Part shown: in pieces, positions 54,459 through 63,944 of the stretch
Layout: each line of letters begins with the position of its first letter
Numbering within the stretch: position 1 is the first letter of the stretch
From: Bacteriovoracaceae bacterium
Lineage (GTDB): Bacteria > Bdellovibrionota > Bacteriovoracia > Bacteriovoracales > Bacteriovoracaceae
DNA: 64,000 nt
Assembly (NCBI GenBank): GCA_018649885.1
Contig: JABIHA010000112.1
Coordinates: 34,983 to 98,982 of the forward strand
Direction: 5' to 3'
Notes under the pieces: model-generated
What the model was told of the DNA's origin: nothing
Database searches by the model: none
Seen by the model: only the letters and a program-made list of their open reading frames with translations
Position numbers and translations under genes: made by a program

Positions 54459-57098
54459 ATGACAAAACGCGAGCTTCCAAAGAAGTACAATCACCTTGAA
54501 TTAGAGAAGAAATGGGCACAAAACTGGAAAGAAACCGATGTTTATGCTTATAACCCAGATGTTGCTAGAGAAAATACCTTCGTAGTTGATACCCCTCCTC
54601 CTACAGTTTCAGGTTCACTCCATATGGGTCATGTATTTAGCTATACTCAAACAGATTGTATCGTTCGATATCAAAGAATGAAGGGCAAGAATATTTTTTA
54701 TCCCATGGGCTGGGATGATAATGGATTGCCCACTGAAAGAAGAGTGCAAAATCTTTGGGGTGTAAAATGTGATCCCACAGTTGCCTACGATTCATCTTGG
54801 ACCGGAGAGAGAAAAGAAAAGGTTGTAAAACCAAGAGACCAACAGCCAATAGGTCGAAAAAACTTCATTGAGTTGTGCCAAAAACAAACCAAGGAAGATG
54901 AAATAAAATATGAAAACCTTTGGAGAAATCTAGGGCTTTCAATTGATTGGAATCAGCAGTATGAAACAATTAATAGTCATTCACAGAAGATGTCTCAATT
55001 TTCTTTTTTAGACTTAGTATCAAAGAACAAGGTTTACTCTACAGAAGCTCCTACTATGTGGGATGTGACATATCAAACTGCAGTTGCTCAAGCTGAAGTT
55101 GAAGACCGCGCGCGAACAGGTCATTTTTACGATATAAGATTTGGTGTTGAAGATGGCAGTGAGTTTCTCATTTCTACAACAAGGCCAGAGCTACTAGCTG
55201 CGTGTATCGCTGTTGTTGCACACCCTGATGATGAAAGGTATCAAAAGTTTTTTGGCAAAAAGGCCATCACTCCCTTATTTAATGTAGAGGTTCCAATACT
55301 TGCGGCTGAACACGCTGACCCTGAAAAGGGCACAGGTATATTAATGGTGTGTACCTTTGGTGATGTTCACGATGTGGAATGGTGGAAGCAAAGTGATCTT
55401 CCATTAAAGCAGGTACTTGGTCTTGATGGAAAAATGCTTCCGGTAACTTTTGGCGAAGGTGTTTTTGAGAGTAAGAATTCAAGTGCTGCCAATGCGGCTT
55501 ATTCTAAAATCGATGGACTCTTTATTAATAAGGCCAAATCGACAATGGTAGAAATGCTTTCAGAGGATGGCTCATGTGTCCTAGGAAAAGGTGCGGCCCT
55601 CGTAGGAGAGCCAAGGCCCACACAGCAAGCTGTTAAATATTACGAAAAAGGTGACCGTCCTCTTGAGTTTGTACCCACAAGGCAATGGTTTATAAAAATT
55701 CTTGATCATAGAGAAGAGCTCCTAGCACAAGGTGCGAAAGTTAACTGGACTCCAGCTCATATGAAATCTAAATTTGATCAATGGGTTAAAGGAATTAATC
55801 AAGATTGGTGTATATCACGTCAGAGATATTTTGGAGTTCCCTTTCCCGTTTGGTACGGCGTAGATGAAAATGGAATGCCCATTTATGACAAGCCCCTTTT
55901 TGCAGATATTTCAGATCTTCCCGTCGATCCGATGCAAGAGACTCCAAAAGGATTTGAAGAGGCCTCGAGAAATCAGCCTGGTGGATTTACCGGAGATCCC
56001 AATGTAATGGATACATGGGCCACTTCATCAGTGACACCACAAATTTCAAGTCACTGGGGAATTGATGAAGCTAGACATAAGAAGCTCTTTCCTGCCGATC
56101 TTAGACCTCAGGCCCACGAAATAATTAGGACCTGGGCATTTTACACGATTGCAAAAAGTTATTTTCATGAAGGAAGTGTGCCTTGGTACAATGCAGGGAT
56201 AAGTGGTTGGGTTGTGACACCTGATAGAAGCAAGCTCAGTAAGTCCAAAGGAAATAGTAAGGGGAGCCCAGAAGATTTACTGGTAGACTTCTCAGCCGAT
56301 GCTCTTAGGTACTGGGCCACAAAGGCAAAGCTTGGAGTAGACACTATTTATGATGAAGGTGTCTTTAAAGTTGGGAAGAGGCTTTGTACTAAATTATTCA
56401 ATGTTTCGAAATTTGTGATGATGCAACTGGAAGATGAAGACACTCCTGAATATTCGCATTCAGATATATCCAATATGCTTGATCTGGCAATGATCAAAGA
56501 GTTAAAGGAATTAGTTGATCGTTCAAATAAAAATTTCGAGCAATTTGATTTCGCAGCCGTTTTACTTGAAACAGAATCTCTTTTTTGGAATTTTTGTGAT
56601 CACTATGTAGAGCTTGTGAAAAATAGATCATATAAACAGAAAAATACTCAGGGTGGTAAGTCAGCTCTTGCAACTCTTGATATTTGTTTAGGAACATTTC
56701 TAAGGCTCTTTGCTCCATTTATTTCCTTTGTAACAGAGGAAGTTTGGAGTTGGCGTCAGGATGAAAAAGATTCAACTATTCATAAGGCCAGTTTTCCCAA
56801 TGCTTCAGAGTTTAAGGAGATTGACTTAGGACCAGTCAGTGATGAACTGGTAATTGCTAAGGAAGTGCTCGGAGGAATACGAGGCGAAAAAACGAAGGCC
56901 CAAAAATCGCTGAAATGGCCTGTTAAAGCTGTTAAAGTCAAAGGGGAAGCACAGAAAATCGAAGTACTTAAAAAAGTATTAGAAGATTTAACTGCTGCAG
57001 GTAATGTAAGTGAGAATGGATTTAGCTTTGTATCTGAAAAGATTGAAGGTGAGAGCAATTTTGAGTTAGATATAACTTTGTCAGAAAGTGACTCTTAA
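54459..57098 (+). CDS. valS: Valine--tRNA ligase
   Basis: Class I synthetase that charges tRNA-Val and edits threonine. 879 residues from ATG 54459. HIGH motif in PPTVSGSLHMGHVF, KMSKS in RSKLSKSKGNS, editing domain near 190-370 and anticodon-binding helices near 660-800. The form resembles the archaeal/Rickettsia-type enzyme, shorter than the usual bacterial one, and lacks the long C-terminal coiled coil. Its long leader hairpin lies directly upstream. Confidence 0.95.
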   Translation: MTKRELPKKYNHLELEKKWAQNWKETDVYAYNPDVARENTFVVDTPPPTVSGSLHMGHVFSYTQTDCIVRYQRMKGKNIFYPMGWDDNGLPTERRVQNLWGVKCDPTVAYDSSWTGERKEKVVKPRDQQPIGRKNFIELCQKQTKEDEIKYENLWRNLGLSIDWNQQYETINSHSQKMSQFSFLDLVSKNKVYSTEAPTMWDVTYQTAVAQAEVEDRARTGHFYDIRFGVEDGSEFLISTTRPELLAACIAVVAHPDDERYQKFFGKKAITPLFNVEVPILAAEHADPEKGTGILMVCTFGDVHDVEWWKQSDLPLKQVLGLDGKMLPVTFGEGVFESKNSSAANAAYSKIDGLFINKAKSTMVEMLSEDGSCVLGKGAALVGEPRPTQQAVKYYEKGDRPLEFVPTRQWFIKILDHREELLAQGAKVNWTPAHMKSKFDQWVKGINQDWCISRQRYFGVPFPVWYGVDENGMPIYDKPLFADISDLPVDPMQETPKGFEEASRNQPGGFTGDPNVMDTWATSSVTPQISSHWGIDEARHKKLFPADLRPQAHEIIRTWAFYTIAKSYFHEGSVPWYNAGISGWVVTPDRSKLSKSKGNSKGSPEDLLVDFSADALRYWATKAKLGVDTIYDEGVFKVGKRLCTKLFNVSKFVMMQLEDEDTPEYSHSDISNMLDLAMIKELKELVDRSNKNFEQFDFAAVLLETESLFWNFCDHYVELVKNRSYKQKNTQGGKSALATLDICLGTFLRLFAPFISFVTEEVWSWRQDEKDSTIHKASFPNASEFKEIDLGPVSDELVIAKEVLGGIRGEKTKAQKSLKWPVKAVKVKGEAQKIEVLKKVLEDLTAAGNVSENGFSFVSEKIEGESNFELDITLSESDS

Positions 57099-57107
57099 GA
57101 CTCACCC

Positions 57108-57172
57108 TAGCACTCCATCCATTAAGTTTGCTTATGCTGCGCATACGGGTAAACTTAATGGACGGAGCACTA
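57108..57172. repeat. Hairpin repeat at convergent junction, copy B
   Basis: Arms 57108-57129 and 57151-57172 pair at 19 of 22 positions, and the mismatches are A-C pairs that become G-T on the minus strand, so the minus-strand RNA would pair more fully. A small inner stem TATGC/GCATA lies in the loop. The right arm (AAACTTAATGGACGGAGCAC then TAGA) matches copy A at 27805-27826. Both lie between convergent gene ends. Confidence 0.7.
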
Positions 57173-57646
57173 GAAATAATAATAACCAATCCATATTCTT
57201 AGGCTGTTGACTTTGGTTTTATTGAGGGCGATGGCCAGGCTTATGCCTGAATGTGAAAACCATTTTAAATCAACTCCTGCACCGACTTCATAGCCACCAT
57301 TAAAATGGGATTTATCATCAAATTGGCCAACACCTGCTATCCCTTCGGCGTAGAAAAATGGCTGAATATTTGATTTTTTTACATCAGACAAAAAATAAAT
57401 ATATGGGCCAAGAGAAATATCACCTTGCTTGTAAGTTGATCCAATAGAAAGTGTAAATCCAGTTACAAGTCTTAGCCACTTTGGCTCGGATGAAACAGCG
57501 AATTTTAAAAGATTGGCGGCACTTGTTCTGGACTCACCCTTCTCAGGATCTTCTAATCCATACTGCCAGTTGAACTGTCTTTTGGCAGCAGCAAAACCAC
57601 TTATGGGTATAGAACAAATGATAAATAATAACCAATATCGAGACAT
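57170..57646 (-). CDS. Small exported protein, possibly outer-membrane
   Basis: 158 residues from ATG 57646, with AGGAG 11 bases upstream. Signal peptide MSRYWLLFIICSIPISGFAAA. The body has alternating hydrophobic strands (RLVTGFTLSIGSTYKQGDISLGPYIYF, GGYEVGAGVDLKWF) and ends WIGYYYF, so an eight-stranded barrel or porin-like fold is likely. Its stop lies inside the hairpin repeat. Family unknown. Confidence 0.75.
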   Translation of the reverse strand: MSRYWLLFIICSIPISGFAAAKRQFNWQYGLEDPEKGESRTSAANLLKFAVSSEPKWLRLVTGFTLSIGSTYKQGDISLGPYIYFLSDVKKSNIQPFFYAEGIAGVGQFDDKSHFNGGYEVGAGVDLKWFSHSGISLAIALNKTKVNSLRIWIGYYYF

Positions 57647-57787
57647 AGTGCCATTGACTCCTATTATCAATTATTCACAATATTTTGATTTCATTCAATG
57701 TGGAAAATTTGACACAGATAATTGAGGAAAGAACTACCACTACTGCTAAGATATCAGTGATTTATATTTGTCTGTTAACATATATAT

Positions 57788-58468
57788 ATGGATGAAAAGT
57801 CGGCGATAGTTACAGGTAGTAGTTCTGGTTTAGGCCTTGAGGCAAGTGAGTACTTACTAGAGTTAGGGTATATGGTATTCGGCTTAAGTCAAAGAGGCAG
57901 TGATATAGTTCATTCAAATTACTTTGATATAGTATGTGATTTGAGTAACGAAGAGGATGTTGAAGAGTTTTACAGACAGGTTTCTGAAACCACCAACTCC
58001 ATAGATGTGCTTGTACATTGTGCTGGAATTGGAAGTGTTTCGCCAATCATTGAAACTTCTTCCAGGGAATTTGAGAGAAACTTACAAGTTAATGCTCTCG
58101 GAACATTTCATCTGCTCAAACACTTTAGTCGTTTCATTATTCCATTTGAAACAAAAGTGATCTCTACTGTTGCCTTTTGTACTGAACAGAATTTACCATT
58201 ACTTGCGGCCATAAGTGCCTCCAAAGCGGCAATGAAAGCGATTCTCGATTCATGTGAAGTGGAGTGGAGAGAATTGGGAGTGAATTTTTCAAATCTCTAT
58301 CCCGGACCTATTGATACTCCCTATTGGGAAAAATGTGAATATCCTATGCCTAAAGGTGCTGTGCTAAGTACCTCACATTTTTTATACGTTCTAGATATGG
58401 TCGTTTCCTCTCCAGCGATTATGAGATTTTCTAATATTCAATTCAGGCATAGAGGAAGTTTAGTTTGA
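57788..58468 (+). CDS. Short-chain dehydrogenase/reductase family protein lacking the catalytic Tyr
   Basis: 226 residues. The nucleotide-binding TGSSSGLG (TGxxxGxG) and HCAG (NNAG-like) segments are present. The active-site block reads AAISASKAAMKAI, where the family has YxxxK; the Tyr position is Ile and the Lys is kept. Nucleotides 58211-58240 confirm it. The protein may bind cofactor without normal oxidoreductase activity. No good ribosome site precedes the ATG; the following gene overlaps its stop (ATGA). Confidence 0.8.
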   Translation: MDEKSAIVTGSSSGLGLEASEYLLELGYMVFGLSQRGSDIVHSNYFDIVCDLSNEEDVEEFYRQVSETTNSIDVLVHCAGIGSVSPIIETSSREFERNLQVNALGTFHLLKHFSRFIIPFETKVISTVAFCTEQNLPLLAAISASKAAMKAILDSCEVEWRELGVNFSNLYPGPIDTPYWEKCEYPMPKGAVLSTSHFLYVLDMVVSSPAIMRFSNIQFRHRGSLV

Positions 58469-58887
58469 TGAAAAAAGTGGTATGGTTTTTAAAAGTATTC
58501 ACTTGTATCGGTGCTACGATTTTATTATTTGGAAATACTGAAAGCAAGGATCTTCTGGCGCATTTTGCTTTTGGCTTTTTTTGGGTTTATTCAATGTCGT
58601 CTAAAAAAATGCTAGAGCGGATTGAATCTAAGTCTTATAGGTACTCGTTTATTAGAGGCATTGGTAAAATAAACTCTATGGGAATAAAGGTTTTTGGAGG
58701 TAGGCAACTTCTGGGGACAATGGTTACTCCTATAGTAGTCATCACGGTATTTACAATGGTTTTAAGAATAGACACTCCACTGTGGCCTTCTATCTTTGGT
58801 TCAGGAGTAGCAGCTTGTTCAACCCTCTTCCGGGATATGAACTTCTATCAAGAATTAATGAGTGACCCTTTCAAAGAAGATTCCTAA
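58465..58887 (+). CDS. Small membrane protein of unknown function
   Basis: 140 residues with about four TM segments (VVWFLKVFTCIGATILLF; LLAHFAFGFFWVYSM; MVTPIVVITVFTMVL; IFGSGVAACSTLF). Coupled to the SDR-like gene. No family recognised. Confidence 0.65.
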   Translation: MMKKVVWFLKVFTCIGATILLFGNTESKDLLAHFAFGFFWVYSMSSKKMLERIESKSYRYSFIRGIGKINSMGIKVFGGRQLLGTMVTPIVVITVFTMVLRIDTPLWPSIFGSGVAACSTLFRDMNFYQELMSDPFKEDS

Positions 58888-59010
58888 AAGAGCCTGGGTT
58901 TAAGATTGCAACTGGTTGATATTACAGGAAAAGCCGATGTTTTTGCTCTGGTTTTGTCTCTTTTCGCCGATAAGTTTCAAGTACAAAAATGCCACCTGGA
59001 GTGATGAGTA

Positions 59011-59364
59011 TTGAAGTCAATTGAGCCGAATTTACAGCATACCTTGAAAGTGTGGTGGGCCATGGCCTGGCGGTTATCAATTGTCTTTTTTGGCTCTGCA
59101 CTTATTATTGGAGGGATTGTTTGGGCCCAGAAAACACTTTTAAGTGGAGTGCTAAGCGATTCTCAAAATGAAGTATTCTCATTTTTTCTAACTGCTACAC
59201 TTTATCTCTTTGTAACCCTTATTCCAGTGAGAATGGTGTTAGGAAAAGATTTTGGAAATTTTAGGTTAGAGTGTGTTGAAGCAAACTCGGAGTTGGACGA
59301 AAGTATTTCTCCCATTCGAGAGGAAGTTTTAGCTGAGCATGTATCAGTAGATGAAGCGGCTTAA
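59011..59364 (+). CDS. Small two-TM membrane protein
   Basis: 117 residues from TTG 59011. TM segments AWRLSIVFFGSALIIGGIVW and FFLTATLYLFVTLIPVRMV, then an acidic tail. The start is weakly supported (GGAG ten bases upstream). Its stop overlaps the dus stop on the other strand by four bases. Confidence 0.6.
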   Translation: MKSIEPNLQHTLKVWWAMAWRLSIVFFGSALIIGGIVWAQKTLLSGVLSDSQNEVFSFFLTATLYLFVTLIPVRMVLGKDFGNFRLECVEANSELDESISPIREEVLAEHVSVDEAA

Positions 59365-60332
59365 TAAAGTTTAATATAGTTTTCCTTAAATTCATCTAAT
59401 TCCCTAGATCTTAAAAAACTACTTCTTATTAATTGTTGTGAATCATCACCTTCAAGCAGATATTTTGTGACTGACTTAAGCCGTTTTAAAATCGTACTCT
59501 CTTTTTGATTCCTTTTGAATAATTCAGACTCAAATTCTGAGAGGAAGCTTCTAATTTGAGATCTTCTATAATCTTGATCGCTAAATAGTTGATGATCTTG
59601 TTTATAGCAGTTTGCAATCCAGGGATTTCTTAAAGCTCCGCGACCTATCATAACCCCATCACAGTTAGTTTCATTAAACATTCGATCAATATCTGTAGGT
59701 GAGTTTACATCACCATTTCCTATAATCGGAACCTGAGATTTGTCTTTGGCCTTTTTTATAAAACTCCAGTTTGCATGGCCTTGGTACATTTGCTCTTTTG
59801 TTCTGGCGTGAATAGTAATTTGTTGAACTCCAGCATCATTTAGAAGTGAGATGGTGTCTTCAAAGCTATTTGTATCTTTATAGCCGATTCTAATTTTTGC
59901 GCTAAGAAAACCATTGAAGTTTTTCCTAACCCTATCAACTACTCTTTTAAGTGAATGAAGATCTTGCAATAAATAAGATCCTCCTTTGTGTCCATTGACT
60001 TTCTTTGATGGGCATCCGAGGTTGATGTCGCACCAAGGAATTTTGAGTTGCTCTATGGCCTTGATATTTTCTTCAATATTCGCATGCTCTGGTGAGAGAA
60101 TTTGAAGGGCAGTTTTTTTACCTGGCAATTGATTGTAAAAGAAATGGCCTAAATGGGAGATAGTCTTTTTTGCAGGCATGGCTCCAATTGTTGGTATTCT
60201 TAGAAAGTCAGTGCTGTAAAAATCAAACCCCTGGGCGTGGTAGAGCTCAAAAATCACCTTTCGGTAAATGTCGTCGGTGATGCCCTCCATAGGGGCAAGG
60301 AATAAGATTTTCCTGTTCAGGTTTTCAATCAT
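59361..60332 (-). CDS. dus: tRNA-dihydrouridine synthase
   Basis: FMN-dependent reductase of tRNA uridines. 323 residues: APMEGITDDIYR near the start, DINLGCPSKKVNGHKGGSYLL with the catalytic Cys, KIRIGYKDT, ITIHARTKEQMYQGHANW, and GNGDV with GVMIGRGALRNPWI for FMN binding. The C-terminal tRNA-binding helical domain follows. Which of DusA/B/C it corresponds to cannot be told. Confidence 0.93.
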   Translation of the reverse strand: MIENLNRKILFLAPMEGITDDIYRKVIFELYHAQGFDFYSTDFLRIPTIGAMPAKKTISHLGHFFYNQLPGKKTALQILSPEHANIEENIKAIEQLKIPWCDINLGCPSKKVNGHKGGSYLLQDLHSLKRVVDRVRKNFNGFLSAKIRIGYKDTNSFEDTISLLNDAGVQQITIHARTKEQMYQGHANWSFIKKAKDKSQVPIIGNGDVNSPTDIDRMFNETNCDGVMIGRGALRNPWIANCYKQDHQLFSDQDYRRSQIRSFLSEFESELFKRNQKESTILKRLKSVTKYLLEGDDSQQLIRSSFLRSRELDEFKENYIKLY

Positions 60333-60692
60333 TTTGAATGTGTAATTAGTTTTGCTGGTGTTGGCAAGGATACTCTAGTTTTTACTTAATAATTCTTAAA
60401 TTTCCGATTCAATTCCTCAATTTTAAGGCTTATGGGGCACTAGTGTTCAATAAATACCGAATACCTGGAGCTATAGTATTGAAATATGAATATGATTCAT
60501 GTAAAAATATAGCTGTGCACTAAAGTTTAGCCTTGTGATTCCGACGAGTTGGGCACAGATAAATAATGGCCGATGCGTTTGTAACTTTTGTTGTAATGGG
60601 CGTATCGAATCAGGAGACAAAAATTATCGAGCCGTCGCTGGTTGATAAGTTCTTTTTAAATATTTATAGAAATTCCTTCTGGGCGAGAGATT
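60333..60692. other. 360-bp intergenic region
   Basis: AT-rich, between the divergent dus and CNNM genes. It holds a possible TTGAAA and TAAAAA pair (17-base spacing) near 60478-60506 and a small palindrome ATGAAT-ATG-ATTCAT there. A 45-codon open frame at 60566-60703 has no ribosome site and looks like chance. No riboswitch recognised. Confidence 0.5.
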
Positions 60693-62003
60693 GTGAATCC
60701 TGAGATCCAGTTATTTGAATACGTTCTTTTCATAGGAGCTCTTATACTCTCAGGATTCTATTCTGGGTCGGAAGCTGCTTTGCTATCTATTCCCCAAGAC
60801 AGGGTTAGGCAGCTTATTAATGATGGGGGCAGAAGAGGCTCGGCCTTAAAATTCTTAGCTGCTAATCAAGGCAGTGTTCTAACCACTATTTTGGTGGGAA
60901 ATAATCTGGCCAATATTTTTGCCGCTTCTTTTACTACGAAAATTGCTCACCGGTTTTTTCAAGATGATGCCGTTGCCTTTAGTGTTGGTATTACCACCTT
61001 ACTCATTCTTATTTTTGGTGAAATTATTCCAAAGACTTTTGCCAGGTCAAAAGCTGAAAAGCTTGCGTACCCGGTAATTATAATTCTTCGGCTAAATTAC
61101 TACTTAATGTTTCCAGTGATTTACTTTTTTGATCATCTCATAAGATTGGTTTTGGGAAAGAACGCCCATATAAGGGGAAGGCTTATTACCAAAGATGATA
61201 TTGAGTTTATGGTTAATAAGGCCGAGCAAGACAAATCAATTGATTCAAAGCAAATTGATCTACTCTGGTCTATCTTGGAGTTTCCTACAATTAAAGTAAA
61301 AGATATTATGATTCCTAGGAACAAAGTAACCTTTATTCAAAAAAGAGATTCACTGGGTGATATTATCGATATGATTAAAGATAAGGGACATAGTAGATAC
61401 CCCGTTTGTAATGGAGATTTAGACAATACAATTGGGTTTTTACACGTCAAGGATTTGGCCTTTATTTCAACAAATGATAAGGGGAAATTTAAGTTAGACC
61501 GCTTTTTTAAAGCACCATTTTTTGTTTATGAGCATATGAAGATTCAATCTGTGATGGATCATATGAATAGAAAAAAAGTCCATCTTGCCCTTGTAAAAGA
61601 TGAAAATGGATTAGTTGTAGGCATTGTAACTTTAGAAGACATTATTGAAGAAATTTTTGGCGATATTAGAGATGAACACGACAACGAAGAGTTGCAAAAA
61701 GAAGTGACAGACGAAGAATTGGAAAATGGATTTATTGTGGAGGGAAGTATCTCTTTGCGGGATCTATATAACGAAAGTGATATTGAAATTCCTTTAAATG
61801 ATAATTATTCAACTGTGACCGGTTTTATATTAGATAAGCTTGGAAATAGCTTTCCGAAGCAAGGACAGGTTATTATTTGGGAGAATTTCTCATTTGAGCT
61901 CGTAAAAGTCGAAGAAATGGAAATAAAAAAAGTAAAAGTAAAAATTATCGACACTGAGAAAAGTAAAAAATCAGATTCTGAAGAAAAGGTTATTGGGGAG
62001 TAG
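60693..62003 (+). CDS. CNNM/CorC-HlyC family transporter with CBS domains
   Basis: 436 residues. DUF21/CNNM membrane region with four TM segments near 1-150 (LILSGFYSGSEAALLSIPQDRVRQL), a CBS pair near 200-330 (VKDIMIPRNKVTFIQK; LVVGIVTLEDIIEEIFGDI) and a C-terminal CorC/HlyC domain (IVEGSISLRDLYNESDIEI). Related proteins export Mg2+/Co2+. Starts GTG 60693 with GAGAG ahead. The antiporter gene follows, 10 bases past its stop. Confidence 0.9.
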   Translation: MNPEIQLFEYVLFIGALILSGFYSGSEAALLSIPQDRVRQLINDGGRRGSALKFLAANQGSVLTTILVGNNLANIFAASFTTKIAHRFFQDDAVAFSVGITTLLILIFGEIIPKTFARSKAEKLAYPVIIILRLNYYLMFPVIYFFDHLIRLVLGKNAHIRGRLITKDDIEFMVNKAEQDKSIDSKQIDLLWSILEFPTIKVKDIMIPRNKVTFIQKRDSLGDIIDMIKDKGHSRYPVCNGDLDNTIGFLHVKDLAFISTNDKGKFKLDRFFKAPFFVYEHMKIQSVMDHMNRKKVHLALVKDENGLVVGIVTLEDIIEEIFGDIRDEHDNEELQKEVTDEELENGFIVEGSISLRDLYNESDIEIPLNDNYSTVTGFILDKLGNSFPKQGQVIIWENFSFELVKVEEMEIKKVKVKIIDTEKSKKSDSEEKVIGE

Positions 62004-62013
62004 ATATAGAGTT

Positions 62014-63711
62014 ATGGAGAATATTTCTGTCAATATTATTGATCTTCCTCACATAGTACCTCTTTTGGGGCTGGCCTTAATGTCCGCCCTTTTTGCTGGA
62101 AAAGTCGCAAAGCGTATTGGTCTTCCCAAAGTTACTGCTTATATGATGGTTGGTATTATACTGGGGCCAACTGGCTTTAATTATATAACTGAGCCCATTG
62201 CAGATAAATTTCATTTTATTAATGAGATTGCTTTTGGCCTGATTCTATTCAACATTGGTGGTGAATTTCATAGAGGACTATTTGAAAATATTACTTTAAA
62301 GCATTTAAAGTTTTCCCTTGTTTTCTCATTGCTATCAGTTCTATTTATTTCTTGTTTGTGTTTTATGTTTACCTATTTCACTGATATGGCATTAAGCCAA
62401 AGATTGTTATTTTCATTTTATATGTCATTCGTTGCTCTTGCGGCGGCTCCACCAACAACATTACTTGTTATTAAGGAATATAATTCCAATGGACCTCTAA
62501 CGCAGTCTATATTCGTATTCTTAATTGTAAGTACAGTACTGGCCTTAGTTGGTACTGAAGTACTCGAAGTCATTTATGAGTACTTGGGCTTGTGGTCAGG
62601 GGGTGGTGAGCAGCTAATGCAACATGTGCTGGCTTTGGCCTGGTCATTTGTTGGGGCCATTTTATTTGGAATGATTCTTGGTGTTGTTTTGAGTTATTGG
62701 GAGCAGCAAGAACATAACACCAGTGAACTGTATTTTGCTGTTATATGCTTCATCTTTTTTGGAATTACAATCTCACACTACTTAAATTTAAATCCACTCT
62801 TTTTGAGTTTGGCCCTTGGTTTTACCTTGGTTAATACATCCCCTACAGGGATAATTGTCCATCAATCAATTAAGGAAATGGGTCTCAGTGTATTTGCTAT
62901 TTTCTTTGTTCTTGCAGGAGCACATATTCATTTGCAAGAACAATTGCAGGCTCTCGGCATTTTGGGTCTTGGCTATATAATAGCTAGGACTATTGGGATT
63001 TTTCTCAGCTCCAAAATTTCGTCTATTCTTACAAATGAAGAAGAAGTAGTTGAAAAATTCTTAGGTCCAAGTGTTCTTTCCCATGCAGGTGCAGCACTTG
63101 CCATTGTAATGAGCATTAAAGGAAGAAGTGAAGAAACTGCTCAAACAATTGTTTCTGTTGTAATGACTTCAATATTTGTTTTTGAAATTGTTGGACCCCT
63201 AAGTTTGAAATTTTCACTGATTAAATCAAAAGAAGCCGCCTCCGTGATGAAATCTAAGAATATTTCAAAGTCTTTTTACGGATTTTATCATTTGATAAGA
63301 AATTTCGTAAAAAATATAAATTCAGGAGGTAGTAAATCAGATATCAAAACTATTAGCTCAATTGTAAACCATGAAATCTTTGCCATTCAAGAAACGGCCT
63401 CTATTGTTGAGCTTACAGAATTTCTTAAACAAAGAAATCAGCCAGTCTATCCAGTGATTGACGCCAATCATATTTTTAAAGGGACATTGTGCCTAGATGC
63501 TCTTAAAAGTGCTTTTTTAGATCCAGGGGAGCTTAAGGTTGGAGATTTAATTGATCATGAATATTTTCTGGAGGAAGGAGCCTCATTCTATGAAGCGCTC
63601 TATCTTTTTAGTATGCATGAAGAGAGAGTCTTGCCGGTTGTAAAATCTGGTTCAAAGAAGCTTGTTGGTTATTTGATGTATCAAGATTTGATTGTTGAAA
63701 ATTATTCCTAG
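62014..63711 (+). CDS. CPA2 (Kef/Na+:H+ type) antiporter with C-terminal CBS pair
   Basis: 565 residues from ATG 62014 (a TTG seven codons earlier is possible). About twelve TM helices: GLPKVTAYMMVGIILGPTGFNYI, IAFGLILFNIGGEFHR and FFGITISHYLNLNPLFLSLALG, with HAGAALAIVMSIKG near the end. A linker then leads to two CBS domains near 455-560, which may sense nucleotides. No KTN domain. Co-directional with the CNNM gene; both concern cation balance. Confidence 0.87.
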   Translation: MENISVNIIDLPHIVPLLGLALMSALFAGKVAKRIGLPKVTAYMMVGIILGPTGFNYITEPIADKFHFINEIAFGLILFNIGGEFHRGLFENITLKHLKFSLVFSLLSVLFISCLCFMFTYFTDMALSQRLLFSFYMSFVALAAAPPTTLLVIKEYNSNGPLTQSIFVFLIVSTVLALVGTEVLEVIYEYLGLWSGGGEQLMQHVLALAWSFVGAILFGMILGVVLSYWEQQEHNTSELYFAVICFIFFGITISHYLNLNPLFLSLALGFTLVNTSPTGIIVHQSIKEMGLSVFAIFFVLAGAHIHLQEQLQALGILGLGYIIARTIGIFLSSKISSILTNEEEVVEKFLGPSVLSHAGAALAIVMSIKGRSEETAQTIVSVVMTSIFVFEIVGPLSLKFSLIKSKEAASVMKSKNISKSFYGFYHLIRNFVKNINSGGSKSDIKTISSIVNHEIFAIQETASIVELTEFLKQRNQPVYPVIDANHIFKGTLCLDALKSAFLDPGELKVGDLIDHEYFLEEGASFYEALYLFSMHEERVLPVVKSGSKKLVGYLMYQDLIVENYS

Positions 63712-63866
63712 AAAATAAAACCCTTTATACCTTCACCTTTATGTTGCCGTTGGCGGTTGCCCTTGCCCTCCCAAGAAAAAAATCTTATTTGCACATTTCT
63801 ACTACCATGCAAATAATCTCAAAATAAACCCTCTCCCTCTTTAAAATGTTGGTTTCCTGAAGGTCC

Positions 63867-63917
63867 ATTCTCGACACATACTTTACATTTTATTCTCGAT
63901 ACATGGTTTACACTTTT
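63867..63917. repeat. Direct repeat in the left end of the IS481-type element
   Basis: ATTCTCGACACATACTTTAC (63867-63886) and ATTCTCGATACATGGTTTAC (63892-63911) are near-identical 20-mers, each followed by an A/T-rich tail, 25 bp apart. They lie just before the transposase start and look like transposase-binding repeats at the end of the element. The exact end is not defined; it may begin near 63860. Confidence 0.6.
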
Positions 63918-63944
63918 TAAGGTACTGCAAACAAAGGGGGTTGC

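Noticed and set aside
54442..54462. Six-codon frame overlapping the valS ATG as a leader peptide
   Set aside because: It has no valine codons and no ribosome site, so attenuation by it is not supported.
54293..54499. Open frame across the valS leader inverted repeat
   Set aside because: It exists because the repeat arms are in phase; it has no ribosome site and no coding character.
60566..60703. 45-codon open frame in the dus-CNNM gap
   Set aside because: No ribosome site, unremarkable composition and overlap with the CNNM start; likely chance.
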